A stretch of DNA of 64,000 nucleotides from assembly GCF_010509575.1 (NCBI RefSeq), contig NZ_CP048437.1:2852001-2916000 (forward strand). Direction: 5' to 3'. The notes under the pieces are model-generated. The model made no database searches and was not told where the DNA came from. It saw only the letters and a program-made list of their open reading frames with translations. This stretch comes from Faecalibacterium duncaniae. Its GTDB lineage: Bacteria > Bacillota > Clostridia > Oscillospirales > Ruminococcaceae. The position numbers and the translations under genes are program-made. Position 1 is the first letter of the stretch. Every line of letters begins with the position of its first letter. Shown here one piece after another: positions 1 through 7,883 of the stretch.

Positions 1-2
1 TC

Positions 3-689
3 CTGCCCACCATCCTGACCACGCTGGGCCTGATCTTCTACGATGCCTGGCAGCTCTCCGCCGTGACCGAGGAGGAGGGCCGCGCCCGGTTCTTTACCAA
101 GATCTTCCGCACCTATTCTTCGGTGCTGTTCTGCTGTGCGGCGGGCATCATCTGGCTCTGCCGCCCGGTCATGCACGTGATGAAGTCCAACTACTACTAC
201 GCCTGGCACTTTGTGCCCTTCCTGACGCTGGCTTCCACCTGCAGCTGCTTCAACCAGTTCCTCAACAGCGCATACGTTGTCAACAAAAAGTCCACCCACA
301 GCCTGTGGACCATGCTGGCCGGTGCCGTGAGCAACTGCATTATGAACTACTTCTTCATCAAGTGGTGGGGGCCCATCGGCGCAACGGTGGCTTCCTTCTT
401 CGGTCTGGGCATCGTGTTCGTGCTGCGCGCGCTGGATGCCCACAACATGATCGGTATGTCCATCCACCCGGGCCGGGTGGCGGTGAACTTCGGCGTGCTG
501 GCGGGCGAGGCCCTGCTCCTGCTGGCCGAGCCTCCGCTCTACGGCCTGTGGACAGGCCTCCTGACCGCCGCCATCATCCTGTTCAACTTTGCAGGTGTCT
601 GGGCCATGGCCCGGATGCTCCTGCCCAAGCTCCTGGGCCGCCGGGGCAGGGTTCTGGTGAGCGCAGTGGACAACTGGATCAAGAAGTAA
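3..689 (+). CDS. Polysaccharide flippase (Wzx/MATE-like), C-terminal part
   Basis: The reading frame is open from the first bases of the window, so the N-terminus lies upstream. The visible 228 residues contain several hydrophobic helices (for example around FCCAAGIIWLCRP, FFIKWWGPIGATVASFFGLG and EALLLLAEPPLYGLWTGLL) and end in a basic tail. The pattern of paired helices and the NKKST..W..LAGAVSN..MNYFFI.WWG stretch is typical of the C-terminal half of polysaccharide-biosynthesis flippases, which move lipid-linked sugars across the membrane. Substrate cannot be told. A bidirectional hairpin follows directly. Confidence 0.75.
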   Translation: MPTILTTLGLIFYDAWQLSAVTEEEGRARFFTKIFRTYSSVLFCCAAGIIWLCRPVMHVMKSNYYYAWHFVPFLTLASTCSCFNQFLNSAYVVNKKSTHSLWTMLAGAVSNCIMNYFFIKWWGPIGATVASFFGLGIVFVLRALDAHNMIGMSIHPGRVAVNFGVLAGEALLLLAEPPLYGLWTGLLTAAIILFNFAGVWAMARMLLPKLLGRRGRVLVSAVDNWIKK

Positions 690-698
690 GCAAAAAAA

Positions 699-734
699 CG
701 ACCCTCTCCGGGAATTACAATGCGGAGAGGGTCG
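699..734. terminator. Bidirectional intrinsic terminator
   Basis: A 12-bp perfect stem (CGACCCTCTCCG at 699-710 with CGGAGAGGGTCG at 723-734) is flanked by A-rich sequence on the left and TTTTCTC on the right. It sits between convergent genes (flippase and metH) and can end both transcripts. The same CCCTCTCCG stem recurs at 19965 and 50359. Confidence 0.85.
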
Positions 735-754
735 TTTTCTCTTAATATCCCAAC

Positions 755-3184
755 TTATACGCCAAAGAACTCCTTGGCAATATCGGCACTCTGCTTGGCA
801 TCCTTGGCGTACCAGTCGGCACCGATCTTTTTTGCATATTCGGGGGTCAGCACAGCGCCGCCCACCATGATCTTACAGTCCAGCTTGGCATCGTGCAGGG
901 CCCGGATGGTCTCCTCCATGCTCTTGAGGGTGGTGGTCATCAGAGCGGAAAGCCCCACCAGATGCACATCCTTCTCCCGGACGGTATTCACGACCGTTTC
1001 CACCGGCACGTCACGGCCCAGGTCGATGACCTCAAAGCCATAATTCTCCAGGATAACCCGGACGATGTTCTTGCCGATGTCGTGGACATCTCCCTTGACG
1101 GTGGCAATGACGATGCGTCCCTTGCTGGCGCTGCCCTCGCCCTTTTGGGCAATGGCGGTCTTGATCTCCTCAAAAGCCCCCTGCGCGGCGGTGGCCGCCT
1201 GCAGCAGCTGCGGCAGGAAGAGGGTGCCCTTTTCATACTTTGCGCCCACGATATCCAGCGCCGGAATGAGGGCTTCGTCCACCAGCTCCAGCGGCTCCTT
1301 TTCCTCCAGCAGCGCCCGGGTGCGGGCAGCTGCCTCGCCCTTCAGACCCTTTTCCACCGCCTTCATCAAGGGGGCATAGGGGCCGGCGGCCTCCGGTGTT
1401 TCGCCTGCTGCCGGGGCGGTCTGGGCATTCTGCACGGCCTGCACCAGTGCGGCAGAAGCGGGCACCCGGTTGGCATACCGCTCAATGTACTTCGTGCTCT
1501 GCTTGTCCCGGTTGGTCAGAACGTTGTAAGCATAGACCGCCGCCATCATCTCCTCGCTGGAGGGGTTCATAATGGCAAGGTCAAGCCCGGCATACATGGC
1601 CATGGTGAGGAAGGTGGTGTTCAGGTAGGAGCGGCAGGGCAGGCCGAAGCTGATGTTAGACACGCCCAGAATGGTGCGCACCCCCAGCTCCTCCTTGCAG
1701 GCGTGAAGGGCCTGCACCGTGGCAAGCACATCCTCCTGCTGGGCGCTGGCCGTCAGGGTCAGGCAGTCGATATAGATGTCCTCCTGCGGGATGCCTGCCG
1801 CCAGTGCCGCGTCCCGGATGCGGCGGGCAATGGCCACGCGGTCCTCGGCTTTGGGCAGGATGCCCCGCTCGTCAATGGCAAGGCCGACCACCGCCGCGCC
1901 GTACTTTTTGCACAGGGGCAGGATGGTGTTCAGCTTTTCCTCCTCGCCGTTCACCGAGTTGACGATGGGCTTGCCGTTGTAGACCCGCAGGCCCCGTTCC
2001 AGCGCCTCGGCATGGGAGGAATCCAGCTGCAACGGCAGGCTGACCACGCTCTGCAGCGCCTTGACCACCTGCTCCATCAGGGCAGGCTCATCCACACCGG
2101 GCGCACCCACGTTCACATCCAGGATCTGGGCCCCGGCCTCGGTCTGGCTCACGGCCTGTTCCAGCACATAGTTCATATCCCCTTCCCGCAGGGCCTGCTG
2201 GAACCGCTTTTTGCCGGTGGGATTGATGCGCTCACCCACCACCGTGATGCCGTCCACATCCACGCAGTCCATGGGGCTGCACACCACCGACTTCATGGGG
2301 TGGTCAGGGCGGCCCGGCCTGCAATCGGCAAACACGCCGTTCAGCAGCTGGATGAACTCCGGGGTGGTGCCGCAGCAGCCGCCTGCAGCAAACAGGCCCA
2401 GTTCCCGGTAGGGCTTCATCTGCATGGCGTAGAGCTGCGGGGTGATATCGTAGCCAGAGCCATCGGCACGGGGCAGGCCCGCGTTGGGCTTGACGAACAC
2501 CGGGAAGCTGCCGGGCAGGGCTTCGGTCAGCCGCTTTGCCATGGGGAAGATCTCCTTGGGGCCAAGAGAGCAGTTGATGCCCACGGCATCGGCCCCCAAA
2601 CCACGGGCGGTGGCGGCAAAGCTCTCGACCGTGCAGCCGGTAAAGGTGCGGCCGCCTGCTTCAAAGCTCATGCTGGCCAGCACGGGCAGGCTGCTGTTCT
2701 CCTTGACGGCCAGCAGGGCGGCCTTCAGCTCATACAGATCGGTAAAGGTCTCAAGGAACACGAGGTCAGCCCCGGCGGCCACGCCTGCCCGGACGATGCG
2801 GCCATACTCTGCCACGGCATCCTCAAACGCAAGGGTGCCGTTGGGTTCCAGCAGCTCCCCCAGGGGGCCCACATCCAGTGCGGCCAGTGCGCCGTAAGGG
2901 GCACAGGCCCGCTTGCAGTTGGCAATGCCCGCCGCAATGATCTCCTCCAGCGTGTACTCGCTGCCTGCCAGCTTGTGGGCGGAAGCGCCAAAGGTATTGG
3001 CATTGATGATGCGGCTGCCTGCGGCGGCGTACCGGGCATGGATGCTCTCGATGAGCGCCGGGTCGGTGATATTCAGCTCCTCGGGGCGGGCCCCCAGTTT
3101 CAGGCCCGCTGCCTGCAGCATGGTGCCCATGCCGCCATCCAGCAGGATGGTATTGGGCCGGTCAAACAGTTCATTCGCTTGCAC
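755..3184 (-). CDS. metH: Cobalamin-dependent methionine synthase, short form
   Basis: Transfers a methyl group from methyltetrahydrofolate to homocysteine through cob(I)alamin. The 809-residue protein has the homocysteine/zinc module (residues 1-290; zinc cysteines C205, C270, C271 in GINCSLG and GGCCGTTPE), the pterin-binding module starting at VVGERINPTGKKRF (about 316), a B12 cap and the cobalamin Rossmann domain with DVHDIG near residue 697, whose histidine is the lower cobalt ligand. It ends after the B12 domain, so the reactivation domain of the 1,200-residue E. coli enzyme is absent; that activity is supplied by the overlapping upstream gene. The start is GTG, 7 bases after a GGGGG ribosome site. 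Confidence 0.95.
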   Translation of the reverse strand: MQANELFDRPNTILLDGGMGTMLQAAGLKLGARPEELNITDPALIESIHARYAAAGSRIINANTFGASAHKLAGSEYTLEEIIAAGIANCKRACAPYGALAALDVGPLGELLEPNGTLAFEDAVAEYGRIVRAGVAAGADLVFLETFTDLYELKAALLAVKENSSLPVLASMSFEAGGRTFTGCTVESFAATARGLGADAVGINCSLGPKEIFPMAKRLTEALPGSFPVFVKPNAGLPRADGSGYDITPQLYAMQMKPYRELGLFAAGGCCGTTPEFIQLLNGVFADCRPGRPDHPMKSVVCSPMDCVDVDGITVVGERINPTGKKRFQQALREGDMNYVLEQAVSQTEAGAQILDVNVGAPGVDEPALMEQVVKALQSVVSLPLQLDSSHAEALERGLRVYNGKPIVNSVNGEEEKLNTILPLCKKYGAAVVGLAIDERGILPKAEDRVAIARRIRDAALAAGIPQEDIYIDCLTLTASAQQEDVLATVQALHACKEELGVRTILGVSNISFGLPCRSYLNTTFLTMAMYAGLDLAIMNPSSEEMMAAVYAYNVLTNRDKQSTKYIERYANRVPASAALVQAVQNAQTAPAAGETPEAAGPYAPLMKAVEKGLKGEAAARTRALLEEKEPLELVDEALIPALDIVGAKYEKGTLFLPQLLQAATAAQGAFEEIKTAIAQKGEGSASKGRIVIATVKGDVHDIGKNIVRVILENYGFEVIDLGRDVPVETVVNTVREKDVHLVGLSALMTTTLKSMEETIRALHDAKLDCKIMVGGAVLTPEYAKKIGADWYAKDAKQSADIAKEFFGV

Positions 3185-3860
3185 AGGTGATCCCCCTCTT
3201 TCTATATTCGCACCGGGTGCGGAGCACGCAGTGCCCGCACCCCGCCAGATGACCCCGGACCGGGTGATCGCTGACCCCCAGAATGGCCGTGATGCTCTTG
3301 CGGGGGGTCATCAGGTTGTTTTCCGTGACACAGAGCCCGGCGCGGCGGGCGGTGTCCAGCGCTGCCGCCAACAGCGGCTGCACGGCAAGGGGCCAGTCCC
3401 CGTAGCCCGGGGAATAGCGCCCCGTCAGATACTTGCCCTGCCGGGCGGCCCACTGGCGCAGCTCAGCCTCAGCGGCCTCCGCAGCCTGTTCGGCCAGCGC
3501 AGAGCCCAGCGCATCCGATGCCACACCGGCGGCGATATCGCCTACACCGGCCCGGCGGATCTGGACATCCACACCGGGGCCAAGCGTTACAGCCAGCAGC
3601 AGGGCGGCGGTGCAGCCTTCCAGATGCTTTGCCACATCTTCCCCCGCCAGAATGCCCGCCGCTGTCAGGCTGTCGGGGTCGGCCTCCAGCCAGACTGCCC
3701 GGGGCGTGGCTGCCGCCAGCAGCGGCACGGCGCATTTTTCCAGCAATGCCTGGGTGGCCGCGTCCGCGCCGCCCCGGGCCCCGAAGTACCGCGCCGCCTG
3801 TGCAAGGTCGATGCCCTCCGGCTTTTCCAGCCGCAGCGGCATACTTGGCCCAATGCTCAT
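3171..3860 (-). CDS. Methionine synthase reactivation-domain protein
   Basis: A 229-residue stand-alone protein related to the MetH activation domain: it has the TGRYSPGYGDWP stretch and the LMTPRKSITAILG motif found in such proteins of Firmicutes, then a C-terminal cysteine cluster (CGHCVLRTRCEYRK). Known role of the family: binding S-adenosylmethionine and reactivating oxidised cobalamin on MetH. ATG 3860 is chosen over an upstream in-frame ATG at 3941 because AAAGGAGGG precedes it and the promoter lies between the two. The stop overlaps the metH start by 14 bases, so the two are translationally coupled. Confidence 0.88.
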   Translation of the reverse strand: MSIGPSMPLRLEKPEGIDLAQAARYFGARGGADAATQALLEKCAVPLLAAATPRAVWLEADPDSLTAAGILAGEDVAKHLEGCTAALLLAVTLGPGVDVQIRRAGVGDIAAGVASDALGSALAEQAAEAAEAELRQWAARQGKYLTGRYSPGYGDWPLAVQPLLAAALDTARRAGLCVTENNLMTPRKSITAILGVSDHPVRGHLAGCGHCVLRTRCEYRKRGITCASE

Positions 3861-3897
3861 CTGCCCGCCCTCCTTTACAAGAATAAAGAATAGACTT

Positions 3898-3926
3898 AGT
3901 ATACAGCATCCCCGTTTTCCCGTCAA
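3898..3926 (-). promoter_or_regulatory. Promoter of the metH operon
   Basis: On the minus strand TTGACG (3921-3926) and TATACT (3898-3903) are separated by 17 bp. The start of transcription falls about 30 bases before the ribosome site. No cobalamin or SAM riboswitch fits in this short leader. Confidence 0.8.
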
Positions 3927-3949
3927 CGCAAAACACCGCATTTATTTTT

Positions 3950-3990
3950 GCTTGCAACTGATTGCATTCGCAAGCAATCTGCGTTATACT
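3950..3990 (+). promoter_or_regulatory. Promoter and operator of the toxin-antitoxin operon
   Basis: TTGCAT (3962-3967) and TATACT (3985-3990) are 17 bp apart. Two nested inverted repeats cover the promoter: GCTTGC/GCAAGC (3950-3955, 3970-3975) and ATTGC/GCAAT (3961-3965, 3974-3978). This is the usual layout for autorepression by an antitoxin or antitoxin-toxin complex. Confidence 0.65.
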
Positions 3991-4012
3991 GTAAAAAAGG
4001 AGTGTGATCGTT

Positions 4013-4318
4013 ATGGCTAACACCGCCGCCGTCTATGCCCGCATTGATACCAACCTGAAAGAAAGCGCCGAGGATATCCTTGCTCAACTGGGCATTACCC
4101 CATCCAGCGCCATCCAGATGCTTTACCGCCAGATCGTCCTGACCCGGGGGCTCCCGCTCGATCTGCATCTTCCCCCTGCCACCCCCACTGCTGTGGGCGG
4201 CATGAGCCGTACCGAGTTGGATACCGAGCTGCAAAAGGGAGTCGCCTCTCTGCAAAATGGCAAAAGTTTTTCTGCCGATGAAGTCGATGCCGCATTGTAT
4301 CAGGAGTTTGGAATATGA
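4013..4318 (+). CDS. RelB/DinJ-type antitoxin
   Basis: 101 residues. The N-terminus (NTAAVYARIDTNLKESAEDILAQLGIT) is the ribbon-helix-helix DNA-binding fold of the RelB/DinJ family, followed by SSAIQMLYRQIVLTRGLPL, also characteristic. The C-terminal part should wrap the toxin. ATG 4013 is preferred to GTG 4004 because the AAGGAG site at 3997-4002 is correctly spaced only for the ATG. The stop overlaps the toxin start (ATGA). Expected to repress its own promoter with the toxin. Confidence 0.9.
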   Translation: MANTAAVYARIDTNLKESAEDILAQLGITPSSAIQMLYRQIVLTRGLPLDLHLPPATPTAVGGMSRTELDTELQKGVASLQNGKSFSADEVDAALYQEFGI

Positions 4319-4635
4319 GTAGCGTTTATACGGTCCGCTACGCACCGCAGGCGTTGGACGACCTGCGGGATCTCTACTCCTATGTCGCATTTTCGCTCAA
4401 AGAGCCAGCTACCGCCCAAAAACTGGTCAACCGCATCCGCAAGGCTGCTCGCTCACTGGATGCCCTGCCCGGGCGATACCCTGTTGTGGACTGGGAACCG
4501 TGGCAGAGCATGGGGATGCACAGGTTTACCGTGGAGAATTTTCTGTTGTTCTACCTGATCGATCAAAGCACCCGTACCGTAACTCTCGTTCGTATTGTTT
4601 ATGGTGGGCGGAATCTTCAAAACCTCGCAAAATAG
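4315..4635 (+). CDS. ParE/RelE-family toxin
   Basis: 106 residues with the compact fold pattern of the ParE/RelE superfamily: RYAPQALDDLRDLYSYVA at the start, the middle LPGRYPVVDWEPW, and the end ENFLLFYLIDQSTRTVTLVRIVYGGR. Known members either poison gyrase (ParE) or cut mRNA on the ribosome (RelE); the sequence alone does not decide. It is read from an ATGA overlap with the antitoxin. Basic, no membrane segment, stop immediately before a strong unrelated promoter. Confidence 0.88.
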   Translation: MSSVYTVRYAPQALDDLRDLYSYVAFSLKEPATAQKLVNRIRKAARSLDALPGRYPVVDWEPWQSMGMHRFTVENFLLFYLIDQSTRTVTLVRIVYGGRNLQNLAK

Positions 4636-4675
4636 ACCCCTGCGGAAAATTTCCGACTTTTTTGCAATAAACCTA

Positions 4676-4704
4676 TTGACAATCTGGGTAAATGGGGATA
4701 TAAT
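4676..4704 (+). promoter_or_regulatory. Consensus housekeeping promoter
   Basis: TTGACA (4676-4681), 17 bp spacer, TATAAT (4699-4704): a perfect match to both consensus boxes, the strongest-looking promoter in the window. It drives the structured leader that follows. Confidence 0.9.
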
Positions 4705-4710
4705 CCAGAC

Positions 4711-4963
4711 AACAAATCCACCAACCTAGTGGGAAATTGAAGTCAAGTTTCCCGGGTTCGTAGAGGATTGGGAAAATCGTTGAAAGGAGGGCACCAAGAT
4801 GACGCTGATCTGGAAAAACCTGCTCCACGCAAACTTCCGTTGTGGGCGAATGTACACCACCCGGGCAGAATATGGGACCGAGCGCTGTGCATTGCCCTCT
4901 GCAGACCGAATGTGTGTGCGAATGTGATGGTAAAGCTGCCAAAGCGCTAAACCCGAATTTTTG
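4711..4963 (+). ncRNA. Structured RNA locus, family not identified
   Basis: Between a perfect promoter and a strong terminator lie about 250 transcribed bases with several local stems: GGGAAA (4731) with TTTCCC (4748), GATT/AATC around 4766-4778, CCAC/GTGG (around 4827-4847) and GGGCA/TGCCC (4863-4895). A GGGTTCG segment at 4754-4760 resembles a T-loop. The arrangement (own promoter, compact fold, own terminator) fits an independent small RNA such as the raiA class, or a leader that attenuates the sulfhydrylase gene downstream. I could not match S-box or T-box hallmark sequences. A 42-codon reading frame lies inside. Confidence 0.55.
4799..4927 (+). CDS. Possible 42-residue leader peptide
   Basis: ATG preceded by AAAGGAGGG at proper spacing, followed by 42 codons with cysteine at positions 15, 30 and 39 and a repeated CGAATGT sequence at its middle and end. 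The stop is 37 bases before the terminator at 4964. Position ahead of a sulfur-assimilation gene and the cysteine codons would suit an attenuation peptide, but the same bases may simply be a structured RNA with a chance reading frame. No resemblance to a known protein. Confidence 0.3.
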   Translation: MTLIWKNLLHANFRCGRMYTTRAEYGTERCALPSADRMCVRM

Positions 4964-5002
4964 CCCGGTGCACTGAAATGGTGTCAGTGACCGGGATTTT
5001 TT
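4964..5002 (+). terminator. Intrinsic terminator or attenuator ahead of metY
   Basis: CCCGGTGCACTG (4964-4975) pairs with CAGTGACCGGG (4985-4995) with one bulged base, followed by ATTTTTTAT. It ends the structured RNA and lies 47 bases before the sulfhydrylase start, so it could attenuate that gene. Only a weak promoter (TATACT at 5015-5020, no clear -35) is visible after it. Confidence 0.85.
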
Positions 5003-5048
5003 ATGCGTCAGAATTATACTTTAAGTACAGATAGAGAGGTTAATTACC

Positions 5049-6338
5049 ATGTCTAACTATAAATTTGAGACCCTGCAGCTTCACGTTGGCCAGGAGCAGG
5101 CCGATCCCGCAACCGATTCCCGCGCCGTGCCCATCTACCAGACCACTTCCTATGTGTTCCGCAACAGCCAGCACGCCGCTGACCGTTTCGGTCTGGCCGA
5201 TGCGGGCAACATCTACGGCCGCCTGACCAACTCCACGCAGGATGTGTTCGAGAAGCGCATCGCTGCTCTGGAGGGCGGCGTGGCTGCTCTGGCCACCGCT
5301 TCCGGCGCTGCCGCCATCACCTACACCATCGAGGCGCTGGCACAGGCCGGTGACCACATCGTGGCACAAAAGACCATCTACGGCGGCAGCTACAACCTGC
5401 TGGAGCACACCCTGACCCAGTTCGGCGTGACCACCACCTTTGTCAATGCTCACGATCTGGCCGAGGTGGAGAACGCCATTCAGCCCAACACCAAGGCCGT
5501 CTATCTGGAGACACTGGGCAACCCCAACAGCGATATCCCCGACATTGATGCCATCGCCGCCATTGCCCACAAGCACGGTCTGCCGCTGGTCATCGACAAC
5601 ACCTTCGGCACCCCGTACCTGATCCGCCCCATCGAGCACGGCGCAGACATCGTGGTCCACTCCGCCACCAAGTTCATCGGCGGCCACGGCACCACCCTGG
5701 GCGGCATCATCGTGGACAGCGGCAAGTTTGACTGGAAGGCCAGCGGCAAGTTCGGCAATATCGCTGATCCCAACCCCAGCTATCACGGTGTTTCCTTCGC
5801 CGATGCCGCAGGCCCTGCTGCCTTCGTCACCTACATCCGCGCCATCCTGCTGCGCGATACCGGTGCCACCATCTCCCCGTTCAATGCATTCCTGCTGCTG
5901 CAGGGCACCGAGACCCTGAGCCTGCGCATCGAGCGCCATGTGGAGAACACCAAGAAGGTGGTCGAATTCCTGGCAAACCATCCTCAGGTGGAGAAGGTCA
6001 ACCACCCCTCTCTGCCCGATCACCCGGATCACGCCCTGTACGAGAAGTATTTCCCCAACGGCGGCGCATCCATCTTCACCTTCAACATCAAGGGCGGCCG
6101 CGAAGAAGCCTTCAAGTTCATTGACAACCTGAAGATCTTCTCCCTGCTGGCAAACGTTGCAGACGTAAAGAGCCTGGTCATCCACCCGGCCTCCACCACC
6201 CACAGCCAGCTGAACGATCAGGAGCTGGCCGAGCAGCAGATCTATCAGAACACCATCCGCCTGTCCATCGGTACCGAGCACATCGATGACATCATCGCCG
6301 ATCTGGAAGCTGGCTTCGCAGCCGTCCGCGGCGAGTAA
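5049..6338 (+). CDS. metY: O-acetylhomoserine sulfhydrylase
   Basis: 429-residue PLP enzyme of the Cys/Met-metabolism family. It makes homocysteine from O-acetylhomoserine and sulfide, which feeds the methionine synthase at the start of the window. Visible are the N-terminal FETLQLHVGQ, the cofactor phosphate-binding region (ATASGAAAITYTI), the PLP aspartate (VIDNTFGTPYLIRP) and the Schiff-base lysine in HSATKFIGGHGTT near residue 208. Length and the C-terminal LRLSIGTEHIDDIIADLE match the family. GAGAGG precedes the ATG. It may be controlled by the leader and terminator upstream. Confidence 0.95.
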   Translation: MSNYKFETLQLHVGQEQADPATDSRAVPIYQTTSYVFRNSQHAADRFGLADAGNIYGRLTNSTQDVFEKRIAALEGGVAALATASGAAAITYTIEALAQAGDHIVAQKTIYGGSYNLLEHTLTQFGVTTTFVNAHDLAEVENAIQPNTKAVYLETLGNPNSDIPDIDAIAAIAHKHGLPLVIDNTFGTPYLIRPIEHGADIVVHSATKFIGGHGTTLGGIIVDSGKFDWKASGKFGNIADPNPSYHGVSFADAAGPAAFVTYIRAILLRDTGATISPFNAFLLLQGTETLSLRIERHVENTKKVVEFLANHPQVEKVNHPSLPDHPDHALYEKYFPNGGASIFTFNIKGGREEAFKFIDNLKIFSLLANVADVKSLVIHPASTTHSQLNDQELAEQQIYQNTIRLSIGTEHIDDIIADLEAGFAAVRGE

Positions 6339-6402
6339 TCCCCCTGTCCCCCATGCTCTGACAAAAACTCTCCTCCCTTCTCCTTTTTGATCGTGTGTGC
6401 AA

Positions 6403-6437
6403 AGAACCGCCGCCCGAAATTTCCGGGCGGCGGTTCT
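6403..6437. terminator. Bidirectional intrinsic terminator
   Basis: A 14-bp perfect stem (AGAACCGCCGCCCG with CGGGCGGCGGTTCT) followed by GTTTTTG on the plus strand and preceded by A-rich bases; lies between convergent metY and the hydrolase gene. Confidence 0.88.
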
Positions 6438-6457
6438 GTTTTTGTGTGTTCGTGTTT

Positions 6458-7384
6458 TTACAGTCGGCGTTCCAGCCAGTCACCAATGTCAGCAAAGACC
6501 TCTTCGCGGTTCAGCTCCACCAGCAGCTCATGCCGGGCACTGGGGTACAGCTTGACCTCGATGTTCTTCACACCGGCATCCAGCAGGCTCTTGACCGCCC
6601 GCTTCACACCTGCGCCCTGTTCGCCCACCGGGTCGGCATCGCCTGCCAGGAACAGCATGGGCAGATCCTTGGGCACCCGGGCCAGAAGAGCCGGGTCGTA
6701 CAGCCGCAGGATGCCGCTGAACATGCTGTAATAGGCGTTCAGGGTAAAGATAAAGGTACAGCGCTCGTCGGCGCGGTAGCGGTCCACCTCCACCGGGTCA
6801 CGGTTGAGCCAGTCGTGGGCCGTGCGGCCCTCCAACCCCTTGTTGTACCCCAGAAACGAAAGTCTGGCCACCAGTTTGCTGCGGTAGTGCCAGCCATGGA
6901 ACACGGCCAGCACCCGGCAGATGGTCCTGGCCAGCTGCACCAGCGCTTTGGGCTGGTAGCCGGTGCCCATGATGATGGCACCGTCCAGCTCATCGCCCCA
7001 CTCACAGAGGTACTGCCGCGCGTAAAACGAGCCCATGCTGTGGCCCAGCAGGAAATAGGGCACGCCGGGATACAGCTGCTTTGTCAGGGTCGTCACAGCG
7101 TGCAGATCCTCCAGCACGGCGCGGTTTCCGTCGGGTTCGCCAAAGTAGCCATAATCCTCTTTGGTGCGGATGGACCCGCCGTGGCCCAGGTGGTCGTTGC
7201 CGGTGACAAGGATGCCCCGGGCGGCCAAGTTCTCGGCCAGCGGCTTATAGCGGTCGATGAACTCCACCATCCCGTGGGAGAGCTGCAGCACAGCCCGCAC
7301 CTCTCCCTCCGGCACACAGCGGAACGCATGGAGCGTCCGCCCCGGCTGGCAGGACGGCAGGGTAAAGTCGATCATCTGGCTCAT
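6458..7384 (-). CDS. Alpha/beta hydrolase, monoacylglycerol lipase-like
   Basis: 308 residues with the serine hydrolase fold: nucleophile elbow GHSMGS at about residue 118, the acid in LAGDADPVGE and the histidine in SARHELLVE near the C-terminus. The N-terminal HGMVEFIDRY and the overall order match the lysophospholipase/monoacylglycerol lipase (Hydrolase_4) family. No signal peptide, so it acts in the cytosol on small esters or lipids; substrate unknown. AGAAGGAGGG precedes the ATG. It is 21 bases downstream of an AbrB-type regulator gene and probably shares its transcript. Confidence 0.87.
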   Translation of the reverse strand: MSQMIDFTLPSCQPGRTLHAFRCVPEGEVRAVLQLSHGMVEFIDRYKPLAENLAARGILVTGNDHLGHGGSIRTKEDYGYFGEPDGNRAVLEDLHAVTTLTKQLYPGVPYFLLGHSMGSFYARQYLCEWGDELDGAIIMGTGYQPKALVQLARTICRVLAVFHGWHYRSKLVARLSFLGYNKGLEGRTAHDWLNRDPVEVDRYRADERCTFIFTLNAYYSMFSGILRLYDPALLARVPKDLPMLFLAGDADPVGEQGAGVKRAVKSLLDAGVKNIEVKLYPSARHELLVELNREEVFADIGDWLERRL

Positions 7385-7405
7385 GGGCTGCCCTCCTTCT
7401 CCGTT

Positions 7406-7663
7406 TTATTTTTTCATGTTGCCGATCTTCTTGCGGCAGGAGGTGCAGATGCAGTAGCCTGCATACTGGATTGCGTTGTCGTCCACCTCGCCGCAAAAAT
7501 CGCAGCTGCCGGTGGGGCGGTATTTTTTGAGGATGATCTCATCGCCCTCCACAAAGATCTCCAGCTTGGCATCGTTGTCCAGCTTCATGCTGGTGCGCAG
7601 CTCCTTGGGCAGGACGATACGGCCCAGGCCGTCAACACCGCGGACGATTCCGGTACTCTTCAT
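7406..7663 (-). CDS. AbrB-family regulator with zinc-ribbon tail
   Basis: 85 residues. The first 50 form a SpoVT/AbrB swapped-hairpin DNA-binding domain (STGIVRGVDGLGRIVLPKELR). The rest holds two CxxC pairs (CDFCGE, CTSCRKK), a small zinc-binding element found in some clostridial AbrB proteins. First gene of a two-gene unit with the hydrolase. A minus-strand promoter lies 115 bases upstream. Confidence 0.9.
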   Translation of the reverse strand: MKSTGIVRGVDGLGRIVLPKELRTSMKLDNDAKLEIFVEGDEIILKKYRPTGSCDFCGEVDDNAIQYAGYCICTSCRKKIGNMKK

Positions 7664-7777
7664 AGTTTTTTCTTCTCCTTTGTCATTTACACCTCAGACA
7701 GCCATTTCCCAATTTTCTCCCGGCCCTGATCTCTCCTTCAGAGCCTTTAAAGGAAAATTGTGCCATCTCTCCCACTC

Positions 7778-7806
7778 AGTATACAAAATTTCCAATCATT
7801 CGTCAA
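7778..7806 (-). promoter_or_regulatory. Promoter of the AbrB-hydrolase unit
   Basis: Minus strand TTGACG (7801-7806), 17 bp, TATACT (7778-7783). The spacing from here to the AbrB start leaves a leader of about 110 bases in which I see no clear structure. Confidence 0.78.
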
Positions 7807-7883
7807 TGATTGCGTGCAGTTTCGACAAAAATATTTTTCTTTTGCTTCCAAACGCCCATTCTGCCAAATCTGCGGCCGATTCG

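Noticed and set aside
893..3190. Long open frame on the plus strand opposite metH
   Set aside because: It is the shadow of a GC-rich gene in another frame, rich in His, Gln and Gly, with no promoter or ribosome site; the metH motifs on the minus strand are complete.
3861..4012. Cobalamin riboswitch upstream of the metH operon
   Set aside because: The promoter lies about 40 bases before the gene, which leaves no room for the roughly 200-base aptamer.
4711..4963. SAM (S-box) or T-box riboswitch upstream of metY
   Set aside because: Expected because of the gene, but neither the S-box core nor the T-box GGGTGGNACCGCG sequence is present.
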